Origin: Hyalella azteca | Taxonomy: Eukaryota; Arthropoda; Malacostraca; Amphipoda; Hyalellidae | Length of the DNA stretch: 64,000 nucleotides | Reading direction: 5' to 3' | Assembly (NCBI RefSeq): GCF_000764305.2 | Contig: NW_025947279.1 | Coordinates: 186,001 to 250,000 of the forward strand | Part shown: positions 51,951-62,739 of the stretch, in pieces | Numbering within the stretch: the stretch's first letter is position 1 | Layout: each line of letters opens with the position of its first letter | Translations under genes and position numbers: made by a program | Notes under the pieces: model-generated | Told to the model about the DNA's origin: nothing | The model's database searches: none | Seen by the model: only the letters and a program-made list of their open reading frames with translations

Positions 51951-53207
51951 TAAGAGGCCCCACTGTGGACCTGACAGAGATAACTAACAAAATATTTACA
52001 GAGATTTAGGTCAATTTACATTTCGAAATTTAATAAGACGAGTCGTGACTCAACACTAAGTATCTCCACTCGAGCTTCGCATCGCACAACAACCTATCGA
52101 CGAACACCTTCCGCATTGCAACTTCCTTTATTTTGCGTTACTAATAAATTTTATATCAACTTGATTACTATTGAATTAAAAATATTTTTAGCTGAATCCT
52201 TTCATACACAAATTACTTTACTTTATTTACTTTTGAGAAGTTGCACATGAGCAAGAAAAAGAATTCACTAGTCGCTTGATTCTAATTCATTAGCGGCATT
52301 TGAATTTTACTCTCTAATTCTATTTATTGTTTACTGATAAGGGTAGTTGAAGAAATACTAGAGAAGGAATGAATGAGAGTGAAAATGTCGCCACGGAATG
52401 AGCTGGGATGAAGTGGAGGAGGAAAGGTATTGTGTTTCAGTAATTCTTGTATGTGAGGATTTACGCCAGAACAGCATTCTAAGATGCACTCTGCCCACCT
52501 CTGAAATAAGTTTACTACGTTTACTAAAGCTCGCATTTGACAACGCTACGTATATATATAGTCTGAGATTTTTCATCATTTCAAATTCATAAAATGTATT
52601 TCCAAAAATTGTTTGCTACTAAAAGCGTGAACAATCCTTGCAAACACATTTTGGAAGTACATGTAGAAGTATTTATTCTTAGATGTTATGTATTTCCGGG
52701 AAAATTGTAAAACAATGGCAGGATTTTCAGAAATATTAGCTCAATTTTAAGGCAACATTAATAATTCTTTCTTCTGCTTGAGTTATTTTCAGTGTCATTT
52801 AATTAATATCGGCATCGTTGCGAACACGTGAAAATATTCACAATGGATTCCTCGAATTATTACCAAATACTCCTCTATTTTACGGTCCATGCACACCGTA
52901 TCTCCAAACAATCGATTAGAGAAATTTCCCATACGAGCATCGTTAATACACTCACACTCTCCTTAGACTACATTATATTTGTCCCTCAATCACGACACTT
53001 TGTATGAAAGGAAAATTTACATATGAATAAGCTCTGATCAAGATGAATTTCTCTTGTTTAATTCTAACATGTTTGATTTGATCTAATTTTCTCATGTTCA
53101 TTGGATAAACAATCCGGGGAAGTCCATTTTCATTCAGCATGAAGCTCTTTTTCCACTCATTACATGACTGATGGTTGACTTACACTCAGGCAACCATTTT
53201 GAATTTG
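51951..53207. other. AT-rich intergenic stretch
   Basis: No supported gene. The first few bases may still belong to the decayed LINE. Frames around 52324-52592 overlap on both strands and show no motif. Confidence 0.45.
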
Positions 53208-53211
53208 TTAA

Positions 53212-53960
53212 GGGGATCGGCTACCCCTACGGAAAACTTCTACAGTTATTATCCGATTGTCATGAAACTTCACATACACACGTAAAATGTAAAAAGAAAA
53301 ACATTTTGCTCGTATAAATTTTTCGAAAAAATTGATCGAAAACGTGAAATTCATAGAAAACGGCTAAAAAGGGGTACTTTAGAAAATCTATCTCCTCCCA
53401 CAAATATCATCCTACAACATCGAGACACGTATCAATCGATTCGTAAAGACCATATCTATTGACTCTAAAAGGCATGGAGCAACTGGCTGCACACCTTTCA
53501 CGTCGCTGTCATGATGGGCACTGAGAGGTTTGGCTTCAGCTCGCAGTTTTAGTAGTCACGCCCCGTAATTATTGCCTTAGGAATTACTATAGGCCGCCCC
53601 CACCCCCACCCCCCCGTTCTATGGGGCGTGGTGAAGTAGAAAATAGAGGTACAAAGATGGGTGTACCACCAATCGATGCGTAAGAAAGTGCTCTTTCAAA
53701 CAAGACTATGCCCACTTTAGTGCCATGATTGGCTGCTTAATGCCAGGCCTTCCTTTGTGGAGTGACCAGCGCGTCATTTATCCTCGTATAGTTTTGTTAA
53801 GGGACCTAAAACCCGCCTCCCTTTGAGGAGCTGTCACAAAGTCATTTTTCGACGTACAGGGACGATACTTATACCGTTCGATGCGCAAGAAAACAACCTT
53901 TAAGATGAGATAAGAAACAGAAAAACTCAAAATTTTCAAATTTTATGGTAGCCGATCCCC
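53212..53960. mobile_element. TTAA-flanked non-autonomous DNA transposon (piggyBac-like), 749 bp
   Basis: Perfect 14-bp terminal inverted repeats GGGGATCGGCTACC are flanked on both sides by TTAA (53208-53211 and 53961-53964). TTAA is the target duplication of the piggyBac superfamily. The interior includes a run of C (CCCCCACCCCCACC) and no transposase frame. Confidence 0.8.
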
Positions 53961-54641
53961 TTAAGCAGTAGAATTTTGCGCACGAACGTGCGATGATGTT
54001 AACATTAATTCGGACGAAAATCATTATAAATGATGCAGAACTATATTGCCGGACATTATTGCTAACAAAAATTTAATTTCACAGGAATTTTATGGAGAGC
54101 TGAATAAATATAGGTACACTAGATATTGCTCGCACAGACATTATCTGCTTCTTTCTCTCAATTAATTTTCAGATGGAAATAAGTTGTTAATTAATAGGGT
54201 TGCTGGCACTTTCAGTCAGTGGCTTATTATCACTCATAATCCTAACGAATGCAATTTTTAAGAAATATTGCGTACATAAGCTCATCGTGTTTCATTTGTG
54301 GGCAATCGACCAGCAATCGACAAGAATTTATCAATATACATATATCAATTTAAGTGCTACAATTATCTCGCTCATATTTTCTTCAAAACGTTATTCCTTG
54401 CCGAAAAGAGGAGATTTGTGTGCGTGCTGTTCATCACGGTACGCATGATTCTCGAGCGACCGAAGGCCGTTAAATGATGACTGACGTGCGTCCGCTATGT
54501 TGCGATCGAACATATGGACCCAGTTCATGAAGGTTACTAGCGCACATGAGTTGCTAAGACGATTAAACTAATCAAGTTAACGTCCTGATTCTTCCGCCTT
54601 ACTCCGGTATTTGAAGTGCAGAGTGTGTCAGTTCAGGAAAC

Positions 54642-54781
54642 TATAAGACCTCCACGATACGCAACTCTCGCCAATCTCTTCTGACACGAGCTATAGAACG
54701 CATCAATCTCTGCACCTCCTCTCAACAAATCTTTTCTCTGTCCTAGAAGAAAAATCTATTTGTTTAACAAGGTGTGTTGAA
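54642..54781 (+). promoter_or_regulatory. Promoter and untranslated exon 1 of gene F
   Basis: TATAAG at 54642, probable start near 54672, and exon 1 ending TTTGTTTAACAAG at 54781 before GTGTGT. The end of exon 1 matches that of gene G (TTTGTTTATCAAG), which supports the assignment. Confidence 0.6.
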
Positions 54782-55014
54782 ACTTACTTAATGTTATATT
54801 GTTTCAAGGGAATAACAGATATAATTACTAATTTATTGTGAAATTGGATTTTGTGCCGTAAAATCACAATGTTATTGCAGCCACAACTGTTATATGTTGG
54901 AGTTTTTTGCATCATATTAAATAACTCTTCTATTTAAAGTATGCGTGTTTGATGCGAACCCTTTTTATTACAGATAAAAACCGAGCCCCACACCGTATAG
55001 CATAACCGAGCAAG

Positions 55015-56688
55015 ATGAACTTTTATCAGGTAAGCTACAAACCATGAGCATTGACGTACTAGCGTAAGCAATGGTATATTTGACTCCTTAATTGTTTACG
55101 TTTCGCTTGATATTGTTTAATGCAATGATAATGACAATTATTTTTTGCTTGGTACGAGAACGAGCACATCGATGCTGAAAATTAAAATTTATAATAGCTG
55201 ACAATTATTAGGATTTTAAGAAGATAATAGATATTTTTTTAACCCACTCGTATCTTCTTTCCAATCTCATTTCATGTTTCAACATTTCATGAGAGGCTAA
55301 AGGATATTTAGATTATTTAAATGAAAACTGGTGGTGGTGACGACATAACCATGCGCTGTAAAATTTTTCTCTTCAAAGACGTACATAAGAAGAAATTCTC
55401 TCCGCTGCCGCTTGCCCCAACTCAACGTTGATTTTTTACAAATTAAGTTGTCTGAAGCTATTCAGCGTTGAAGAAGTTGATTTGTAAAGACCTCGTTTTA
55501 TGTCTAAATCTTTTACCAATTATAATAGACAGTTGTAATTACAGCAGTCCATGTAATTACAGATTTTGGTGGTGGTGATGGCGGTGATGCTGGCGCTGGT
55601 GAGTGCAGCTCCCCAGCTCGTCACCAGCAAGAGGAAGTTTCCTGGCCAGCGTAGGCTGGGGGCCACCAACTACGGCCTACATTCTTTCGGCAAACGAGGA
55701 TTCAAAAACAGGTTATTTATTATATTTATATTATAATATAAATTATAATATTATATTATAATAATATATTTACTTATTATATTTATTTATTACATTTATT
55801 GCATAATAAATGTAATAATGTATATTTTCCGTAGGATCAATATTGCATAATGCAATAAATATAAAATTATTAATCTTACACATTCAAACAGTTCATTACT
55901 TTGAAACATTTGTGATTACCTTCTTTCCTTCTCAGGAATTTATGGGCAATTATTTCATTCTTTGAAATGTTTCAGTGCAGCAAATGTAACTCCACAACGT
56001 TCAAATAATTTAATCAGGCCATGCCATTCTGGTTATGCGTTGTCATTGTTGACTCCACTGTCTGGTAGTGGTTTATAAATTTTTAAAAACTATATAGCAA
56101 AAATGCAATGTAAATTTGAGCTTAATTCAGCATTAGGTCAATTGTTAACTTTGTTAGAAGGGCACTACCTGTCACAACAAATTAATTGAAGTAACCGGAG
56201 ATATTAAAACCCATTTTGGAAGGAAATCATTGTAATTAAGATAATTTTTTAATGATGATCAAACAATACGAAAACGAGATACATTGCGACACTGAACATC
56301 ATACATCACTGTTATTGTAAATATTTTAAACACTAAATGAAAAGCTTGACCCAGTTTACGGTTTCCTATTAATTGTTATTCAAACGGATAATTCAAAATG
56401 ATCTAAAAGCCAGAAGTTTTATAATTTTTTCTCTTGTTCCTGAATGGTTTATCACTTCACTTGTTGAAAAATCATTGGTCGCTAATTAATAGTAAAATAT
56501 TTTAATTCATAATTAAATGTATAATTATCACATTTCAGTGATACACGTCACCAACATTACACTAACGGTCGTTTCCAAATGAACGATGTTTTATATATTT
56601 TTTAAGTTAGTTATGTTGAAATAATTTAGTTAACAAACTTGAAATATTTGAATTGACTGAATATAACTTTTTGTGCAGAAGAACCTAA
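55015..56688 (+). CDS. Gene F: basic secreted peptide, RKFPGQRRLG family
   Basis: Exon 2 is 54974-55029 with ATG at 55015 (MNFYQ, GTAAGC donor, phase 0). Exon 3 is 55563-55711. Exon 4 runs from 56679 to the TAA at 56686-56688, adding RRT. Here intron 3 is in phase 2, one base later than in B, C and D, matching gene G. The product is 57 residues. It has signal core VVVMAVMLALVSA, mature start APQLVTSK, core RKFPGQRRLGATNYG and LHSFGKRGFKN. The mature peptide has ten Lys/Arg and no acidic residue or cysteine. RR before LG and GKR after HSF are dibasic sites that could release an amidated 11-mer, but GKR is not conserved outside F and G. The GTTATT donor is weak; retention would end the frame at FIIFIL. 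An AT-rich palindromic tract follows exon 3 directly. Confidence 0.7.
55712..55818. repeat. AT-only tract and hairpin at the start of intron 3 of gene F
   Basis: About 75 bases made almost only of A and T are followed by a perfect hairpin at 55787-55818, with TTATTACATTTATT arms and loop GCAT. It begins at the splice donor itself. Confidence 0.75.
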
Positions 56689-56689
56689 T

Positions 56690-59600
56690 GCTCGAAGATC
56701 CTTGGAGCCTGACATGTCGCTCCCGTCACACATGACTCTTTCCAGCAGCAAACTTCCGTCCGCGCCTTGAATTCTCAAGGACTTGATTGCTTAGGGTCGG
56801 AGGAAAAGTCTAATTTACAAAAACCTGAATGTTAGGGGTCAAAAAAATTTCTAATTCTGAAGAAATTAATTGCTTGAGGTAAGACAAAATATATATTTTG
56901 AACCGTTTCTAGTTACTAGTTATACTAGTTATACATACAGTATCGTTGGAACTGTAGACTTCATACTGAGAATATTTCGCTCACTTTGAAATGAGTTGAA
57001 CACGAGGTAAAGTTAACCAAATACCATTTTTAAGTTTCTACTCGCAATTAGAAAGCGTTCACTAATTTACTTCTCACCAATACAATTATGTAATCATATA
57101 CTCACTATTCCTACCGAGTTAAATGCTCGACTTCTAATGCGCTATATCCGAGGCCACTCCACATTAATGATACCATTTTGTTCAAGCCAAAAACAGGAAA
57201 AATTCGCGCTCTGCGATCCAATAAAGTCAAATTTTCAAAAACTTGTTGCTTAAGCAGTGAGCTAATAAATGAGTACCTAATTCGTTCATAAATATACGAA
57301 TATGTGATACATACTCTTAAGCTACGCAATTATTATGAAAATTGTTCAATGTATTCATTCGTGTGGTTAGCAATTCCTATGATTCAAAGCTTTAATATTT
57401 ATTATAATTAGTGTTTTCTGTACATATTCAACTTTGAAAAACTGATATATAATACATATAATAAATTATGCACCGTTTATAATAATACGCATTATTCGTC
57501 TATTGAGTGTTGCAGTAGATATTTTGGTCAACACCGCCCTAATGATAATTTGTAATGCTCAAAATTGCCTTGTATTAATGCGTTTGAAATCAATGGCCGT
57601 TGCTATGCTATTTAAAACCAAAAGAAGCAATTGTTTTTACTGTGTGAGGTCATTATAGTTATAGATAAATTAATGTATTTGGATGATTTTGATTTTGTAA
57701 TACAGATGAAAATTTCAATAAATAATTTTTGTCCTACTTTCATCCTCACCGGATACGAGTGTACATCAGCAAAAAATTAGAAAAGTGATTAATTACTGAA
57801 AAATGGATTGCGAAGTGCTTGAGAAAAACACCCTTCGGATTTATCATTAAATCTAATTTGTTGTATCACATACTCGGTCATACTAAATTTTTGGACTGGA
57901 AATATTTAACACTGCCATCATTACGCATTCGCCTCATATCAGTTTAATTGCGAAAAACGTTCGTTAAAATATTTAAAACTGAAGAACTGCCACTGCCGCG
58001 TCTCCCGCGTTACCAGATGACGGCGTTGCGTTTTTAGCGAATTTTGACATGCAGTTATTCACGTCTCCGATTTCTTGCGACAGTAGTTTGCCCACAAAAC
58101 GAAAATATTTAAGTAGAAATTTTAGGTTAAACTATATCATGAAATCCATTATTTATTTAAATACAAACAAACTTTTATTGAATTATACGGTAATGTTCTC
58201 AAAGTTCGTAAAGTTTGCTATATATGATTGCAATTTTTCCGGTAAGCTTTACCAACGACTTTTTCCGAAACTTTACCTATATATGAATACAGAATAAAAG
58301 AATATTATGTTGAGGCCTGTGATTTTTCATTCGTGTTTGTCAAATGGGGAATTTTACTTGATGATAAAGTAAAGTATATACAGAGTACTCAGTGACATCT
58401 GTACTCAAACTGAATGAACGAAAGCTAAATCGTTCATTACTAGTGTAGGAGGTTCTGTTTCTCGAATGCCACGCAAACATCTTTTAGAATTGTTCTCTAA
58501 AAATTAGACTTTAGTAACATTTTTGCCTGAAAAGGATTTCTCGCTAAATACTACCAACATGTACGTGTACAAGTAAACGTCTCTTGAGCATTAATTTCCT
58601 TGCAAAATTTTCTTACACTTAAGTTGGTAGTCACTTGGAGCCTCTTATTGCGCTTTTATGTTAGGCAATAAGAGGTCGAATGCTTCGACCTCCTTTAATG
58701 GGCTCATTTATAGGAAGCATTCAAATATCTCCTATAAATAGGAGACAGATAATTTCCTATATTCCCTCTCGTAGGAAAGGGAGTAGGATGGGGAGCGTTT
58801 GTTAAGAATTAAAGAGAACGGTGAGTGAGAGGTCGTATGGTGTGATGAGTAGAACTGGCGAAGTGTGTTAGCGTGTACGAGGTATTTAAGGCAGTGAGTG
58901 CTTGGTTTATGAAAACAACTTTTCGTAAGGGAAGCGTTGTAGAAATATTATATCGATACCCATGTAGTATCTTTTCAGCCATGCCTCGAGATGAGTTACT
59001 TTCTAAAATATTATAGACCGTAATTCATAAATTCTTGGCTTATTTCCCGTCAACTACAAGTTTCGGCCATTGCTATAGGAAAAAATAGAACAGCGAGATT
59101 AAAAAAAACTCGCAGTCAGATTGTTGTTCGCAACTACAAACCATAATTGTTTTCGTAAGTAGCACTGAAAATAATAAACGTTAATACGAACATAAACGCC
59201 TCTTGGATTCGTATTGTAAAAATTATTATTTGTAAATCAAGAATACCAAACCAATAATAATTTAATTTAAAGCATCGCGTAAGCCTATGGGCGATTAAGT
59301 GTACGTACGTGTATAAAGCGAGAAACTCTTTCATATACTGAGCGTAGATATACTGCGTCTTGATGCTCCGAATCTTTATTTTTTACTATCGTGGAAAGAA
59401 GGTTCAGGCAAGACATCAGAGACTTGATTTGCATCCAAGAATGCATCAAAATATAGTACTTTGCTGTAATTTCATCAACACTGGGCTGGTTATCAAAAAC
59501 TTTTCCGAATATTTTGCACCGTGGCATTGTCTTTTAAAAATTCACCAAATAACTAAAGAGAAAAATGTTTCGCTATCGTACAGTGTAAGTCTCCGAAAAA

Positions 59601-60300
59601 TTCAAGAAAATTTTTTTTAACGTCATGAAACTGAATTCTCACAAAATACAGTCAATCATTCTGCTGTGGAATGTTAATGAAAGACTACACCAGAACTGTT
59701 TAATTATTGTAATATACTAATTCATTTCGTAACTATTGAAATCAATTTGTCAGCTTTGTTACAAAATTATGAGTAACATCATCATATAAAAGCAGTGATT
59801 TGCAACAAATTTATGAGGCTTCTGATTTTCCTTTGAAAGCCCCCAAAATTGATTTTGAATTCTAAGTGTTAAGGTGAAAATATAAACTTTGAACGAACCT
59901 CATTGCAGCTGACGAGGATAAAATTTTACGCTTCAACTGCATGGCATTAGTTCAGCTGCATCGAATTATACACTGAAATAAAATGATCTTCAACAAAAAT
60001 ACAACCAATGGGCATGTCCTAAATACATCCTGAGCCCTGCAGGTTATTATGGGATCATACCAATAACTCAACCATTAACGAAGTTATTTCAATGATATTT
60101 AAAAAGCTTACGAGTAATAAACGTAATAATTTAATTTGAATAAACAAAGTAATTGATATAACAGACTAAAATTAACATAAAAAATTAAAAGCGCTAATAA
60201 ATATTTCGCTAATGCCTGGCACAATATATATTAAACAATTTATTTTTTGAAAATGGCTTAGGTGTATAGATCACGCTATTCAGAATTCATAAACAAATTA
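56690..60300. other. Intergenic stretch between convergent genes F and G/H
   Basis: Contains the 3' flank of gene F, with possible distant polyA signals near 57264 and 57717. Otherwise AT-rich sequence. GC-richer sequence at 58620-58930 includes a duplicated CTCCTATAAATAGGAG palindrome near 58728-58743, but no gene could be assigned. Confidence 0.45.
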
Positions 60301-60314
60301 GGTACTAAGTTCGT

Positions 60315-60705
60315 TTATTGCATGCACTTTGGTATCTGAAGACTTGGCAGAATCGGGTAAAATTGCCGTTTCTTCTTGTAATGACAAGCCTCATCATGAA
60401 AATTCGTTGTGATAGCGGCACCCGTATCCATCTCGCCGTAATAAGGGCATCCGTAATAAGCCACAGGACTTTCTCCGTTGTAAGGGGCTCCGTAATAAGC
60501 CGCTGGACTCTCTCCGTTGTAAGGGGCTCCGTAATAAGCCGCTGGACTCTCTCCGTTGTAAGGGGCTCCGTAATAAGCCACAGGACTCTCTCCGTTGTAA
60601 GGGGCTCCGTAATAAGCCACAGGACTCTCTCCGTTGTAAGGGCTCCGTAATAAGCCACTGGACTCTCTTTGTCTTTGAAATAACTTGTAACCTCCACCCA
60701 GCTTA
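60315..60705 (-). CDS. Gene H: terminal exon with six 13-residue Tyr/Gly/Pro repeats, frameshifted
   Basis: On the minus strand, after a possible acceptor at 60706 (CTCTAAG), a 39-bp unit is repeated six times. In one frame it reads YYGAPYNGESPVA. Differences between units in that frame are mostly synonymous or Val/Ala, whereas the alternative frame (TTERVLWLITEPL) would require Leu/Gln and Trp/Arg changes; the first frame is therefore the likely coding one. The first unit lacks one C, so the sequence upstream (VTSYFKDKESPVAYYGA) is out of frame with the rest. The tail continues MDTGAAITTNFHDEACHYKK and ends CMQ, the stop overlapping an AATAAA. No start exon was found. It could be a separate secreted structural or defence protein, a pseudogene, or an alternative last exon of gene G. 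Confidence 0.4.
60455..60665. repeat. 39-bp tandem repeat within gene H
   Basis: Near-identical units of 39 bp run through this stretch; the third and fourth (on the minus strand, ESPAA type) form a homogenised subgroup. The period is a multiple of three, consistent with coding repeats. Confidence 0.9.
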
Positions 60706-60958
60706 GAGTAGAAATTTAGGAATCTGATTAACTCTATGTAATATTAGACTTCTTGTGACGTGAACTAAACAATCTCACTGTACGCATCCGATGCTCCATT
60801 AGATATAACTGAAACTGGAAAAATATAAAAAAACACTTTCTCTGAAGCTATAGGCATTCACTTTCTGGAGGATTCACGACACGGCGAAGGAAACTTGCTG
60901 ATGAAACGAGTCATCGGCGACAGATGGGTCAGGTTAGGTTGAGTGGTTCTTCCCTTCT

Positions 60959-62401
60959 TCAGTACTTTCTGCAAGGATGAAAACAATTGCAATTTCAGTT
61001 TGATTTTACAACAGGCATCTGGTAAATCATTGTTATTTAAAAATCATCGCGGAAAAAATCTCTCACTTTGCTGATAAAGCTGAAAGTCATGAGCCACTAT
61101 ATGCGAAAAAGGTGAAACAATCATAAGCCTGTGGTGCAGGTAGCATGTTTTAAATAATTCTGCAGTTTTCAGAAAAAAAAAATGTTTGTAAACTAACTTT
61201 CCATACGCCCTCTCTCATCTAATAGGTGAACGCGCCATTACCCGAATTAGGTGCTGCAATTTTTATATGTCTGCTGTCCACAATTCCATTGATGTCTTTT
61301 TAATTTAGAATAATATTTTCGAGTTTTCATCTTTAAAACTGAAATGTTTACCATGGATTACTATTTAATTTCAATTCCAAATCATTTGGGGATATAAAAA
61401 TTATGCAACTTTGAATACAATTTCAATGAACTGGATTAAAATCATCCAAATTTTCAACAATGTTTCTCTTTCTCCCCTCCTGGATCTGTCCATGCCTCCC
61501 ACGACTCGAAATAAAATATCAGGTAAAATTATGCAAACAAAACGAAGAAACAAGCTAAATAAAAAATCAAATGATTATACGGTGATAATTGTTATCGTTA
61601 AAGAATTATCATCACAATTTTAAAAAATTAAAAACAATTCAATAGTTTTCTCTCGAAAAGTTTTTCCTGTTTTCACTTCTTCTGATTCGGTTGCTTAAAC
61701 GGACTTGTTCGATTGGGCTATCTTTATATAATATATTATGACTCTTATTGAAATTTTTTCCAAAACGTTAAGAAGCCGCTACCTGAAATATTACAGTAAA
61801 TAATGTTTTTGGCATCAATAATTCCGGCTACTCGTGACCGCATGCTCAATACTGAACTGTTAGCCTACTTCCCGCGCAACAATAAACTTCAGCATTCAGC
61901 CTAAAATAAGCCAAATGACAAACAGAACATAACAAATAATAACTAACATTTGAAAGGAGTGAAATATTTGAGTATGTGTATTAAATAATTGAAGTTTAAT
62001 AGGTTGAACTAGTACCTCGTTTCGTATCCTCGTTTGCCAATAGAATATTGGCCGTAGTTTGTGGCCCCCAGCCGACGCTGACCGGGGAATTTTCGCCTGG
62101 TTTTGACGAGCTGGGGAGCTGCGCTCACCAGCGCCAGCATCACTACCATCACAACCACGTAAATCTGTAGTTACATTTACATAATTAAAATTGGCAAATA
62201 ATTAATAAATTATTTCACCAGCTGGATAAAAAAAATTTTAAAATGTACAATCAAGTTTTTCATAATATTCCCCTGCTAGTAAATAAAAGAAATATTACGC
62301 ATTACAACTTTTTTTCTACATATTCAAGTAGAATATTTCGACTTCAGAGAAACTTTTATAATTTCAAATGTTTTGCAGTTACTCACCAGAAAGAATTTCA
62401 T
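60959..62401 (-). CDS. Gene G: basic secreted peptide, RKFPGQRRLG family, sister of gene F
   Basis: Exon 2 coding 62387-62401 gives MKFFL (GTGAGT donor, phase 0). Exon 3 is 62016-62164, ending in phase 2 before GTACTA. Exon 4 is 60959-60968 and adds RKY before TGA. The product is 57 residues, the same length as F. It has signal core VVVMVVMLALVSA, mature start APQLVKTR, core RKFPGQRRLGATNYG and QYSIGKRGYET. Exon 3 alone also reads to a stop at 62009, giving RY as the end, so the spliced terminus is supported mainly by its match to F. The acceptor before exon 2 is unclear (62429 or 62410). Transcription converges on gene F, about 4.3 kb away. Ten Lys/Arg and a single Glu make the mature peptide strongly basic. 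Confidence 0.7.
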
Positions 62402-62610
62402 TTCGATGCACTGTTTACTCGATGCGGGACTTAATACAAATTAACGAGCTTGCCGAACAACAGCCTTTGCATAGAAGTATGACGTTATTTCATTGGATAC
62501 AAATAGTATACTCTCTGATCACGCATCAAAACGTTGTCACTTCACAGCTAAATTTCGATTTAAACTTCTTCCTATTAAAAAAATATTAATTAAGGAACAC
62601 TAGCAAGCAC

Positions 62611-62734
62611 CTTGATAAACAAATGTATTCGTTTCACTGGAAGGCAGCAGCTTGATCGGCAAGAAGAATGATGCGTTCAACAGCCTCTATCCGAAAGAGA
62701 TTGCAAGCAGTGGTGTGGATACGGGGATTTTATA
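62611..62734 (-). promoter_or_regulatory. Promoter and untranslated exon 1 of gene G
   Basis: On the minus strand TATAAAATCC starts at 62734, and a likely start site lies near 62704 (CACACCACTGC). Exon 1 runs to 62611, ending TTTGTTTATCAAG before GTGCTT, as in gene F. Confidence 0.6.
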
Positions 62735-62739
62735 GTTCC

